Source of the DNA: Clostridium sardiniense
Lineage (GTDB): Bacteria; Bacillota; Clostridia; Clostridiales; Clostridiaceae
DNA: 64,000 nucleotides
NCBI RefSeq assembly: GCF_016907995.1
Contig: NZ_JAFBDA010000004.1
Coordinates: forward strand, 62,001-126,000
Direction of reading: 5' to 3'
The notes beneath the pieces were generated by a model. That model did not search any database. It was not told the DNA's origin and saw nothing but the letters and a program-made list of their open reading frames with translations. Every line of letters begins with the position of its first letter. Position 1 is the first letter of the stretch. Made by a program: the position numbers and the translations under genes. Shown here in pieces: positions 37,501 through 44,926 of this stretch.

Positions 37501-38072
37501 ACATGAGTTCCATGCTCTGCTAAATCAATTGATGGAACTATACTAGATGGATCTTCATTTAATATAGCATCATTTATTGTTGCCTTATTATATATAACTC
37601 CACCTAAACTTAAATCATAAATATACTCTATTCTTGTAGTACCATCAGTATTTCTAAATGCAGGATGCATATAATCTATTCCAGTATCTATAAATCCTAC
37701 AACAACACCTTCTCCATCTACACTGTAACTGGACTGCGCTTCTGGTATACAAGCTGCTCTATTGCTGTTTATATCCGAAAAATATAAAGCTTTAGGTAAT
37801 TCTATATATTGTATTTCATCTAAATCTTCTAATTGAGCTACTTTATCCACAGATATGGTCACTATTCCATACCCATATCCCAAGCTCTCATATTTTCCAC
37901 CTATACCATTCACAATTTGTGATATTCTATCCACACTTTCTCCACTTATTATTATAACTTCTATCGCATTTTCTCCATTAATCATATTCCCTTTAAATAA
38001 ATTCAGTTTATTAATTGTATCCCTTCCTAATGCTCTATATAGTTTAAAGTAAGTATCTAACTTATTCTCCAC
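34557..38072 (-). CDS. cspBA: Fused two-domain Csp-type germination protease (subtilase S8)
   Basis: This 1171-aa protein consists of two subtilase units in one chain. Unit 1 has a prodomain (residues 1-95) and triad Asp129, His187 and Ser495, with oxyanion Asn288. Unit 2 has its own prodomain (about 575-645) and Asp677, His749 and Ser1072, with Asn864. Csp proteases cut pro-SleC at germination. In C. difficile CspBA is also a fusion, but its CspA half is reported to lack catalytic residues; here both triads appear complete. The start is GTG behind CGAGGTGAA. The gene precedes the SleC-like gene by 33 bp. The symbol is by analogy only. Confidence 0.85.
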   Translation of the reverse strand: MENKLDTYFKLYRALGRDTINKLNLFKGNMINGENAIEVIIISGESVDRISQIVNGIGGKYESLGYGYGIVTISVDKVAQLEDLDEIQYIELPKALYFSDINSNRAACIPEAQSSYSVDGEGVVVGFIDTGIDYMHPAFRNTDGTTRIEYIYDLSLGGVIYNKATINDAILNEDPSSIVPSIDLAEHGTHVAGIACAGGRIPVANYGVAPKSSIMMVKANRGRFALSTQILRGLKFLVDRSKELKMPLAVNISLSTNDGAHNGQSLLEKYISTVCDLERITIIIAAGNEGDASHHVGGELRGEQTISINIADDEPSVELALYHDILSAINVQITNPTGRVSGAMKIGQGLNEINLDGDRIVFYMSGPKPFDLLGEVVIAFISGGEYLIAGEWKISLNVLNEYRGNYDIWMPVSEGLNKNTKFLRPTLFNTLGIPATVSNVISVGSYNYITNTISSFSGRGAIGDPAYTKPELIAPGEGIISSVPYNNFDAKTGTSMAAPHVTGIAALFMQWGIVKDNDKFLYGERLKNYLVRGAKRDRPSVTYPNPLWGYGTVCAYNALEILRNEVGLPRVERGLEDLNRQEIRRKIIEYAGDIQKAIDAYPNAKVIILDENFAVITAPDNEIDKITSEVPEIVFVEQSPVYTLNDISPVYASNAPIFHRNPYLGLNGRGILVGILDTGIDYMNTEFTREDNKTRILSLWDQSIIDGVTESFAQYGIVYSEEQINNAISVGLGGGDPYSIVKSRDEIGHGTMVAGLAGARGKNPELVGAAPDCSFVIVKLKEASQAYLRNFGVTTPGVGRYENTDMILAIRYILNEARSRNMPVVIYIPVGTNIGSHDGTSIVERYIDDISKRRGLVVVTTTGNQGDADTHTVSTITATGDTATMELRVAPNQTELYFEIWINSPDKVSLSIVSPSGEIIEKIPAKLNQTEEIKFVFEGTRMFIQYSIPEEQTGDELIIIKAENLREGIWQFKLTGDYIVDGRCYSWIPQKDLLQEGTRFLNSNQYTTLTLPSTARRAISVAYYNQNNNATVGKSGRGYTRDGRIKPDIAAGGINAVVLSPGGGTKVASGSSIAGGVVAGCCAQLLQWGIVDRNDPTMYSVKMKTYLTRGAGKREGDVYPNREWGYGTIDMQGVFNNIRSRSYRSDIYDEFYVGNLFIRKPNDFTNEDEKA

Positions 38073-38163
38073 CTCTAATTCACCTCGAGATTATTCTTAT
38101 CATATACTTATTGTATGAAAGTATATAACTTTTGATAAAGGTGCTGCAAAAACATATATAAAT

Positions 38164-38199
38164 AAAAAGAAAGTACATCTATGGATGTACTTTCTTTTT
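38164..38199 (-). terminator. Terminator of the cyclophilin-DUF3783-XRE operon
   Basis: AAAAAGAAAGTACATC and GATGTACTTTCTTTTT form a 16-bp stem. Confidence 0.9.
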
Positions 38200-38201
38200 A
38201 T

Positions 38202-38879
38202 TTATAACTTAATTTCTACTCTATCTAATTTTGCTATTACCTTCATATTTCTAACTTCAACAGTCTCAGTCATAGCACTTCCTCTGTTACTCATAAGCAA
38301 TACTTTAGAATTATCTAGTCTTCTAACTTCCCTTATCTTAGTTTCTCCCTTGTAATTAACTAAGTAAAAACCATTTTGATTAAGTTCAGTAACTAAGTGT
38401 CCAAATACTAAATCTCCTTTTAGCATTCTAAAGCCACTCATTTCATCATCAGAAACTTCTAAATATATTACCTTATCTTGAGGATAACCTTCAACCTTAT
38501 TTGAATGTATAGGCAATTCTTTATGTCCCTTAACATTTTTTAATTCATAATCATATATAGGAACATTCTTTAAAACTGAAGAAAAAGCATTTTCCCAAAC
38601 TTCATTTGATTTATTATCTTTTTTAAAGCTAGGTTTAGATTCTTTAGCTACTCTCTTTTCTTCCATTAAATCTTCATCAGTAACTACCATATTAATATCA
38701 TTTAAATCAGTATTTAAAACCTTTGAAGCTTTATTTATAAAACTTTCTTGAGCAACTTTTCTTCCCATTTCAACTTCATTTATATACTTTTCAGAAACAC
38801 CAAGCTTCTTAGCTAATGCTTTTTGAGGTATATTAGCTTTAAGTCTAGCTTCCTTAATTCTATCTCCAACTCTACTCAA
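38202..38879 (-). CDS. XRE-type regulator with LexA-like C-terminal domain
   Basis: This 225-aa protein begins with a helix-turn-helix (IKEARLKANIPQKALAKKLGVSEKYINEVEMGRK). After a charged linker it has an S24/LexA-like beta domain (KVIYLEVSDDEMSGFRMLKGDLVFGH...GFYLVNYKGETKIREVRR). In active S24 proteins the first motif contains G-D-S-M; here it is D-D-E-M, so the nucleophilic Ser is missing and self-cleavage is unlikely. The start is TTG behind AAGGAGAG. It follows the DUF3783 gene by 5 bp. The signal it senses is unknown. Confidence 0.82.
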   Translation of the reverse strand: MSRVGDRIKEARLKANIPQKALAKKLGVSEKYINEVEMGRKVAQESFINKASKVLNTDLNDINMVVTDEDLMEEKRVAKESKPSFKKDNKSNEVWENAFSSVLKNVPIYDYELKNVKGHKELPIHSNKVEGYPQDKVIYLEVSDDEMSGFRMLKGDLVFGHLVTELNQNGFYLVNYKGETKIREVRRLDNSKVLLMSNRGSAMTETVEVRNMKVIAKLDRVEIKL

Positions 38880-38884
38880 GACTA

Positions 38885-39250
38885 TTACTCTCCTTTTTGC
38901 TGTTTTCTATACCATTCTCTCTCTTCTAAAAGATGTGTAATTAGGTACTTAAATGACCAATTACGTGATACAGGTGTTACTACTGCTAGTACTCCATCCT
39001 TTACAGCTCTTCTTATTTTCTTTATTAAAATTTGAACTTCACCATCTGAGAATCCATTAAATAATATTACCTTCTCTTCTGGCATTTCAACTATTTCAAT
39101 AACTTCTTCATTAACAACGCCTGAAGCTATTTCATGAACTTTAAGTTCTACCATTTCTGGTTTTATTTCAATAACTTTTGCTAATAATCTTAATGAATTT
39201 ATTTCATTTTTTGATAAGCCATGTACTAATAATGATTTATTATTATTCAT
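38885..39250 (-). CDS. DUF3783-like protein
   Basis: This 121-aa protein contains EEKVILFNGFSDGEVQILIKKIRR, the core of DUF3783, preceded by a region that may be a degenerate second copy (SLLVHGLSKNEINSLRLL). The C-terminal tail WSFKYLITHLLEEREWYRKQ is helical. The function is unknown. It lies 12 bp after the cyclophilin gene and 5 bp before the XRE regulator gene, so the three are one operon. Confidence 0.75.
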   Translation of the reverse strand: MNNNKSLLVHGLSKNEINSLRLLAKVIEIKPEMVELKVHEIASGVVNEEVIEIVEMPEEKVILFNGFSDGEVQILIKKIRRAVKDGVLAVVTPVSRNWSFKYLITHLLEEREWYRKQQKGE

Positions 39251-39262
39251 TTAGCCCACCTC

Positions 39263-39787
39263 TTACTCTTCTATTACTTTAGGTTCTTTTGCTGAATAAT
39301 CTCCAAGGTCTACAGTAACCTTTTTAATTCTTTGGTCTTCGTATGGTCTATCTCCACGATCTCTTGGCTCTTTAACTATTTCATCAGCAACTTCCATTCC
39401 TTCTGTAACCTTACCAAATGAAGCATATTGTCCATCTAAGTGTGGTGCATCTGCAACCATTATAAAGAATTGGCTGCCAGCTGAATCTGGATGCATTGCT
39501 CTAGCCATTGATAAAACACCTTTAGTGTGCTTTAAGTCATTTTTAAATCCGTTTCTTGAGAATTCTCCCTTTATTGAGTATCCTGGTCCACCAGTTCCTG
39601 TTCCTTCTGGGCATCCTCCTTGGATCATGAATCCTGGAATTACTCTATGGAATATTAAATCATCATAGAATCCCATATTTATTAAATGTATAAAGTTATC
39701 AACTGTAGTTGGAGCTATTTCTGGGTATAATTCTGCTTTTATAACTCCTCCGTTTTCCATTTCTATTGTTACTATTGGATTTTTCAT
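39263..39787 (-). CDS. Peptidyl-prolyl cis-trans isomerase (cyclophilin)
   Basis: This 174-aa cyclophilin has the catalytic and binding segments FHRVIPGFMIQGGCPEGTGTGG, SMARAMHPDSAGSQFFIM and HLDGQYASFGKV. It speeds proline isomerisation during folding. There is no signal peptide, so it is cytosolic. The start follows AAAGGAGAA. It heads the operon with DUF3783 and the XRE regulator. Confidence 0.94.
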   Translation of the reverse strand: MKNPIVTIEMENGGVIKAELYPEIAPTTVDNFIHLINMGFYDDLIFHRVIPGFMIQGGCPEGTGTGGPGYSIKGEFSRNGFKNDLKHTKGVLSMARAMHPDSAGSQFFIMVADAPHLDGQYASFGKVTEGMEVADEIVKEPRDRGDRPYEDQRIKKVTVDLGDYSAKEPKVIEE

Positions 39788-39988
39788 ATAAATTCTCCTT
39801 TCAAAACTAAAACCTATTAACTATTATTATCCAAAAAATTCATATAAATTCATATACTTCTTAAGATAATATTTTGTTCTATATAATGAAATTATATCTC
39901 ATTTATACCTATTAAACAATTACTATAGCCTATAGTATATTTTCATTAAAGAATTTAAATAAAACATACATTAAATAATCTTTTATAT

Positions 39989-40642
39989 TTAATTTAAACT
40001 CTTTCCAGCATTCTTTCTTCCTTTAATCACTTCAATAAGCGCTGGTAAAATTGATATTAAAATTATAGCTATTATAACAAGTGAGAAATTATTTGCAACA
40101 AATGGTATATTCCCAAAAAAGAATCCTAATAAAGATGCTGTTACTACCCAAAGTAGTCCTCCAATTGCATTGAAAGTTATAAATTGCTTATAATGCATTG
40201 ACCCTATCCCTGCTACAAAAGGTGCAAATGTACGAACTATTGGAATAAATCTAGCTATTACAATAGTTTTTCCGCCATATTTATCATAATAAGCATTTGT
40301 TTTATCTATGTACTCTTTTTTTATAAACCTTGAATCTCCACGATTTAATATCTTCTGCCCTAGATATTTTCCTATATTATAATTTATAGTATCTCCAAGT
40401 ATTGCAGCTACTGATAAAGAAATTAATAGTATCCAAATATTAAGTGATCCTATTGCTGCAAAGGCTGCTGCCGCAAATACTAATGAATCACCTGGTAAAA
40501 ATGGTGTTACAACTAATCCTGTTTCACATAAAATTATGAAAAATAATATAACATATACTAGTGTTCCATAATTATTAATTAATACTCCTAAGTACTTATC
40601 TAAGTGTAATACTATGTCTATTAGTCCACTTATTAAGTTCAT
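39989..40642 (-). CDS. DedA family membrane protein
   Basis: This 217-aa protein has about five membrane helices and the DedA motifs FLPGDSLVFAAAAFAAIG, LGDTINYNIGKYLG and FIPIVRTFAPFVAG. The conserved acidic and Arg residues are present. DedA proteins act in envelope homeostasis; UPTA and PopT-type members flip undecaprenyl phosphate, while the role of this one is unassigned. It is monocistronic. Confidence 0.9.
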   Translation of the reverse strand: MNLISGLIDIVLHLDKYLGVLINNYGTLVYVILFFIILCETGLVVTPFLPGDSLVFAAAAFAAIGSLNIWILLISLSVAAILGDTINYNIGKYLGQKILNRGDSRFIKKEYIDKTNAYYDKYGGKTIVIARFIPIVRTFAPFVAGIGSMHYKQFITFNAIGGLLWVVTASLLGFFFGNIPFVANNFSLVIIAIILISILPALIEVIKGRKNAGKSLN

Positions 40643-40788
40643 CTTATCACTCCCTAAGCTAATTTTGCTCTAAGTTTTTATCGATTTTTTGTTTTCATAA
40701 TTATTATAAAGGTATTATGTTAATTATTGATTAAGTAATTATAATATTAATAGATTCTTATAAAATTTATTAATTCTATAAAATTAAA

Positions 40789-40825
40789 AAGACCACTATC
40801 TTAATATCAAAAAGATAGTGGCCTC
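40789..40825 (-). terminator. Terminator of the STAS-like gene
   Basis: CCACTATCTT and AAGATAGTGG stem, followed by TCTTTTTAA on the minus strand. Confidence 0.85.
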
Positions 40826-40867
40826 TTATGGATTTTAATTAATATACTCATTCTATTACTCCATTTG

Positions 40868-41140
40868 TTAATTTAGGAAAGTAGTTCCCATTACAACTCT
40901 TGAAAAATCATTGTAGTTTGTTAAGTTCTTAACATTTATAGCATTAAAAATTGCTTCTCTTCCATTTTGATTTATTAATTCACTGAATAGGCATGTTAAG
41001 AATGTGCTTGGTATTCTGTCTAGTCCCTCAAAGTCTAAAACAACTTCATCATTTAAGTTCTGTTTTATTTGTTCTCTTAGTACTATAGCATCTTCAACAG
41101 CAAAATTTTCTCCTAAAAATTCTCTAACATTAATCATCAT
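40868..41140 (-). CDS. STAS-like (DUF4325) protein
   Basis: I start at the ATG at 41140 (90 aa) behind GAGGTGAT. The sequence EVVLDFEGLDRIPSTFLTCLFSELIN is the core of the DUF4325 STAS-like domain; the Ser/Thr-rich loop after the beta strand is where STAS anti-sigma antagonists are phosphorylated. Such proteins often pair with an anti-sigma-type kinase, but none is nearby. The promoter carries a CodY-like box, so expression may rise on amino-acid starvation. Confidence 0.8.
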   Translation of the reverse strand: MMINVREFLGENFAVEDAIVLREQIKQNLNDEVVLDFEGLDRIPSTFLTCLFSELINQNGREAIFNAINVKNLTNYNDFSRVVMGTTFLN

Positions 41141-41190
41141 TACAATCACCTCATAAATTTATTTTTATCTTTATTAGTTTTCTTTTTTCA

Positions 41191-41248
41191 AATTTTCTGA
41201 CAATTCTGTCTACATCTATAATATACCAACTTCCTATTTCTTTGTCAA
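41191..41248 (-). promoter_or_regulatory. Promoter with CodY-like box upstream of the STAS-like gene
   Basis: TTGACA, 17 bp and TATATT (41248-41220, minus strand) predict a start near 41213. AATTGTCAGAAAATT at 41205-41191 matches the CodY consensus AATTTTCWGAAAATT at 14 of 15 positions and covers about +9 to +23. Confidence 0.6.
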
Positions 41249-41338
41249 CTATTTAACAAAGTTTTTTTGAATTTTTTATCTTCTTAATTTAATATATTCA
41301 AAATTTCTAATATGGTTACTGTTTTTAGTATTAAATTT

Positions 41339-41375
41339 AATAAACCGCATGTATATAAAATACATGCGGTTTATT
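41339..41375 (-). terminator. Terminator of murI
   Basis: AATAAACCGCATGTA and TACATGCGGTTTATT form a 15-bp stem. Confidence 0.88.
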
Positions 41376-41389
41376 ATAAATATTATTTC

Positions 41390-42163
41390 CTATATACCAA
41401 GTAATTTTTTACTAAGTTCTGTTACATCATCTCTTCCACAAGAATTATAAAATTCAACTGTTCCCTTTTCATCACTATCATTTATAAGATCAGCTTCTCT
41501 AAGCCTTCTCCTAAGTTCTCTTACAGTACCTTCTCCACCATCAATTATAGGAATATCCTTTCCTACCACTTCTGATAGACTCTCTATTATAAATGGATAA
41601 TGGGTACAACCAAGGACTATAGCTGCTATATCTTTATCTTTATATTCCTTAAATTTATCTTTAAGATAATATTTAAGTTCTTCGCTATCTAAATCTCCAT
41701 TTTCAATAAATTCTACTAATCCATCACAAGGCATTGGAGTTATAGTAGCATATTCTCCATAACTATCCATAAGCCTCTTGAATTTATTATGTGTTAATGT
41801 AAATGGAGTAGCCATTATTATAACATCTCCATCTCTATGTAATTCAACGGCTGGCTTAACTGCTGGCTCTATACCTACTATAGGAACATCTTTGTAGACC
41901 CTTCTAAGTTCTGCAACTGCTGCACTTGTTGCTGTATTGCAAGCTACTGCTATAGCTTTAGCTCCCTTATTTAATAAAAATTCAACTGCCTCAAATGTTA
42001 AATCTCTAACTTCCTTCATTTCTTTAACTCCATAAGGAGCATTTTTTGAGTCTCCAAAATATATGTAATTTTCATTAGGCATAAGTTTTAATGCTTCTCT
42101 CATCACGCTTAGCCCACCAACTCCTGAATCAAAAAAACCTATTGGTAATTGTTTCTTATTCAA
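41390..42163 (-). CDS. murI: Glutamate racemase
   Basis: This 257-aa cytosolic enzyme makes D-glutamate for peptidoglycan. Both catalytic cysteines are visible, in [11 protein letters not shown] and [10 protein letters not shown]. The N-terminal [16 protein letters not shown] and [11 protein letters not shown] are typical. It stands alone between the STAS-like gene and the glutamine synthetase. Confidence 0.96.
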   Translation of the reverse strand: MNKKQLPIGFFDSGVGGLSVMREALKLMPNENYIYFGDSKNAPYGVKEMKEVRDLTFEAVEFLLNKGAKAIAVACNTATSAAVAELRRVYKDVPIVGIEPAVKPAVELHRDGDVIIMATPFTLTHNKFKRLMDSYGEYATITPMPCDGLVEFIENGDLDSEELKYYLKDKFKEYKDKDIAAIVLGCTHYPFIIESLSEVVGKDIPIIDGGEGTVRELRRRLREADLINDSDEKGTVEFYNSCGRDDVTELSKKLLGI

Positions 42164-42291
42164 AGCCTAATCACTCCACTCTTTTTCGTTTAAATTTATA
42201 TACTACATATTCTATAACTTTAACTAAAATAAATCTAGATTTACTTAGTTTATTTATTTCAAATATAAAATATAATTTTTTATTAAGTTTA

Positions 42292-42320
42292 TTGACTGAC
42301 GAGATATATTGTAGTAAAAT
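42292..42320 (+). promoter_or_regulatory. Promoter of the glutamine synthetase gene
   Basis: TTGACT, 17 bp, TAAAAT. The start should be near 42327, giving a leader of about 120 nt. Confidence 0.7.
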
Positions 42321-42342
42321 CTTTCTAAGATTTGGATTATAC

Positions 42343-42447
42343 GAACATTTAATGAAATGTTCACAATTTCATTCGACCCTACATTAAGAAAGGATGTGAA
42401 GCTATTCTAGATATAAATTAATAGAAAGTATCTAGAATTATACTATT
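42343..42447 (+). promoter_or_regulatory. Structured leader of the glutamine synthetase gene
   Basis: Hairpin A is GAACATTT/AAATGTTC (42343-42350 with 42355-42362). The best Shine-Dalgarno, AAGGATGTGA, lies near 42390-42399, far from the ATG at 42448. Between them hairpin B (ATTCTAGATA/TATCTAGAAT, 42404-42413 with 42429-42438) would bring the two together. TTCACA (42360-42365) can instead pair with TGTGAA (42395-42400), which excludes part of hairpin A. I recognise no known riboswitch class. Confidence 0.5.
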
Positions 42448-44349
42448 ATGATTGAAAATTTAATTTACACTATACCAAGCGATAAACATACTAAAAATGA
42501 TATTATCGAGATTATGTCTAAGAATCCTCAAATTAAATTTGTTTCTTTAGTCGGAATAGATTTATCAGGGAATGATACTGACGAAAAAATTCCTATGACC
42601 TTATTCTTAGATGATATCGACTCTTTCTTAAATGGCGTTGCTGTTCAAACTGACGGTTCTTCCGTTGTCCTTCCTGGAATTGCCACTCTTAATAACGCTA
42701 AAGTTGATATGATTGCAGACCTAGACTGTAATTGGTTCGTTGACTACAACTACGATAACGTAAACCCAATAACTAACAGACCTGTTGGTACTCTTAAAAT
42801 CCCTTGTTTTTTATATCACGACAACAAACCTGTTGATTCAAGATATATCTTAAAATCATCCATTGAAACTTTCAAAAAATCTCTTTGGGAAGCATTTGAT
42901 AAAAATCCTAGATTATTAGATACATACAATATAACTAAAGATGATGTAGAAGAAATTGTTCTTACTTCAGCTACTGAGTTAGAATTCTGGGTAAAGACAC
43001 CAAATGATATAGCTCAAATAGAAGAATTATCAACTTCTCAAGTTTTAAGAGAGCAATACTGGACAAGAACAAAAGGTAATGTTAGAACAGCTTTAGAACA
43101 AACATTAGATTTAATGGATAAGTACGGATTTGAGCCAGAAATGGGTCATAAAGAAGTTGGTGGCGTTAGAGCCCAATTAGAAAGTTCAGGAAAATTCAAT
43201 CATATAATGGAACAGTTAGAGGTTGACTGGAAATTCTCTTCAGCATTACAAGCTGCTGATAATGAATTATTTGTTAGAATATTAATCCAAGAAACATTCA
43301 GAAGAAACGGACTTGATGTAACATTCATGGCTAAACCAATAGATGGAGTTGCTGGATCTGGTATGCACACTCACCTAGGAGTTAGTGCTAAGTTAAAGAA
43401 CGGAAGTAGAATTAACTTATTCCACGTTGGAAAAGAGCACTTCTTAAGTGAAATAGGATATGGAGCTGTAATGGGAGTACTTAAAAATTATGAAGTAATG
43501 AATCCATTTATTTCTTCAACTAATAATTCACTTAAAAGATTAAAACCTGGATTTGAGGCACCTATATGTACTGTTACATCCTTAGGATTAGCACCTGATA
43601 ATCCTTCAAGAAATAGAACAATACTTATAGGATTAATAAGAGATCTTGATAAGCCTATGGCTACTAGATTTGAACTTAGATCACCAAATCCTCATACAAA
43701 TACATATCTTGCTATAGCAGTTTCTTATACAGCTATGCTTGATGGTATATTATACGCTGCAAATTCTAATAAATCAAAAGATGATCTATTAAAAGAGTTA
43801 TCAAAAAAACCTGGTGAAGATGCTGATTACCTAGAAAAGGGAAGAGCTTATAGAACTGAAGAAGATGTATTTGAAGATTTCACTGAAGAAGAAAGAAGCG
43901 AATACTTTGGAAAAGCTCCAGCAACTGTATTTGAGAATTTAGCTCAACTTGAAGCTAATCCAGAAAAGGTTGATGTATTAAAGAAAAATCCAGTATTTAC
44001 TGACCAAATAATAGAAAGCTTTAAAATAGCAGCACTAAGTAGATGGGCTACTGAAATAGAACATAGAGTAATAACTAACTATATGAAAGAAATAAGATCT
44101 AGTAGAATTCTTCATGCCCCTGAAAAGGCTCTTGATTTAGATATTTCAAGATGGACAGAAATAAATAAGCTAAGACATACTTTACTTAAAGATACTTATA
44201 ATAGTAAATCATTATTCACTAGCACTAAGGATGCATTTAAAAATAATGATTATGAATTAGCTTCAAGCTTATACTTACAAATTGAAGATTCTATGAGTGA
44301 ATTAAGAGAACTTTATTCATCATATGAAAAGAATTTATTAGACTTATAA
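42448..44349 (+). CDS. glnA: Glutamine synthetase, long form (633 aa)
   Basis: This cytosolic enzyme would make glutamine from glutamate, ammonia and ATP. Catalytic motifs are present: ATELEFWV, DNELFVRI, VAGSGMHTHLG, STNNSLKRLKPGFEAPICT and FELRSPNPHTNTYLA. At 633 aa it is longer than GSI (about 440-470), because of an extra C-terminal helical region of about 190 residues (ITNYMKEIRSSRILHAPEKALDLD). It is shorter than GSIII. An in-frame TAG at 42433 limits the start to the ATG at 42448, which lacks a nearby ribosome site. No glnR or gltB is adjacent. Confidence 0.9.
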   Translation: MIENLIYTIPSDKHTKNDIIEIMSKNPQIKFVSLVGIDLSGNDTDEKIPMTLFLDDIDSFLNGVAVQTDGSSVVLPGIATLNNAKVDMIADLDCNWFVDYNYDNVNPITNRPVGTLKIPCFLYHDNKPVDSRYILKSSIETFKKSLWEAFDKNPRLLDTYNITKDDVEEIVLTSATELEFWVKTPNDIAQIEELSTSQVLREQYWTRTKGNVRTALEQTLDLMDKYGFEPEMGHKEVGGVRAQLESSGKFNHIMEQLEVDWKFSSALQAADNELFVRILIQETFRRNGLDVTFMAKPIDGVAGSGMHTHLGVSAKLKNGSRINLFHVGKEHFLSEIGYGAVMGVLKNYEVMNPFISSTNNSLKRLKPGFEAPICTVTSLGLAPDNPSRNRTILIGLIRDLDKPMATRFELRSPNPHTNTYLAIAVSYTAMLDGILYAANSNKSKDDLLKELSKKPGEDADYLEKGRAYRTEEDVFEDFTEEERSEYFGKAPATVFENLAQLEANPEKVDVLKKNPVFTDQIIESFKIAALSRWATEIEHRVITNYMKEIRSSRILHAPEKALDLDISRWTEINKLRHTLLKDTYNSKSLFTSTKDAFKNNDYELASSLYLQIEDSMSELRELYSSYEKNLLDL

Positions 44350-44360
44350 AATTAAATAAA

Positions 44361-44391
44361 AAAAGACTAGATCAAATATCTAGTCTTTTTA
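44361..44391 (+). terminator. Terminator of glnA
   Basis: AAAAGACTAGAT and ATCTAGTCTTTTT form a 12-bp stem. Confidence 0.9.
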
Positions 44392-44411
44392 TCTTTATAT
44401 TAATTTTTATA

Positions 44412-44660
44412 TTAATTCTGATACATACTAGCTGAATAGTCTTTGCCATGTCTAAAAGGATTATTATTTACTATCTCTTCAGCCTCTTTAAAATCTCTAG
44501 CCTTAAAAACTATAGTCCATCCATTTTTATCATACTTACCTGCACACATTAAGTATTTTTTTGAACTTCCAAAGTTTCCTTGTCTATCGATAATTAAGCT
44601 ATTGCTTTCACCTATATTTTTATAGTTTAATTTTACAAAAACGCCTGAATCTGATTTCAT
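44412..44660 (-). CDS. SOS-regulated small protein, possibly YciI-like
   Basis: I start at the ATG at 44660 (82 aa) because AAGGAGTG precedes it; a longer frame to 44714 would run through the promoter. The end of the protein, WTIVFKARDFKEAEEIVNNNPFRHG, recalls YciI-like small proteins, but the match is partial and the usual His/Asp pair is not clear. There is no signal or membrane segment. The promoter carries two LexA boxes, so the gene should be induced by DNA damage. Function unknown. Confidence 0.72.
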   Translation of the reverse strand: MKSDSGVFVKLNYKNIGESNSLIIDRQGNFGSSKKYLMCAGKYDKNGWTIVFKARDFKEAEEIVNNNPFRHGKDYSASMYQN

Positions 44661-44679
44661 AAATAACACTCCTTCTGTA

Positions 44680-44727
44680 CGAACATACGTTTGATTACAT
44701 TTTATCGAACGCAAGTTCGTATGTCAA
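44680..44727 (-). promoter_or_regulatory. LexA-controlled promoter with two SOS boxes
   Basis: TTGACA, 17 bp and TAAAAT (44727-44699, minus strand) form the promoter. Box 2, CGAACGCAAGTTCG (44706-44719), fills the spacer. Box 1, CGAACATACGTTTG (44680-44693), covers the predicted start at 44692. Both match the Gram-positive SOS consensus CGAACRNRYGTTYC, with one or two differences each. Confidence 0.85.
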
Positions 44728-44819
44728 CATATTTTTCTCTTATGTTAACAATATATGTACCCATTTTCTAAATATTCCTAATTATTTTTTCACTTTTATA
44801 AATTTACTTAATTTACAAG

Positions 44820-44887
44820 AAAAGAGAGTTCATTGCCCCTAAATACTCATAGTATTTAAAACTATGAACATAACAATAAACTCTCTC
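44820..44887 (-). terminator. Terminator of carAB
   Basis: Long arms AGAGAGTT and AACTCTCT with an inner CATAGT/ACTATG hairpin, followed by TTTTCTTG on the minus strand. Confidence 0.75.
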
Positions 44888-44926
44888 ATATTAAAATAGG
44901 TGTAATTTTATTTATATAATTCTGCT

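Noticed and set aside
37843..37851. Single perfect DnaA box in the Csp-like gene
   Set aside because: One isolated copy is expected by chance in a window of this size.
42395..42411. Tiny leader frame starting GTG in the glutamine synthetase leader
   Set aside because: It has only four codons and overlaps the Shine-Dalgarno; no sign of function.
42292..42447. Known glutamine riboswitch or ANTAR target in the glutamine synthetase leader
   Set aside because: The conserved glutamine-aptamer sequences and the tandem six-base A1/G4 loops of ANTAR targets are not present.
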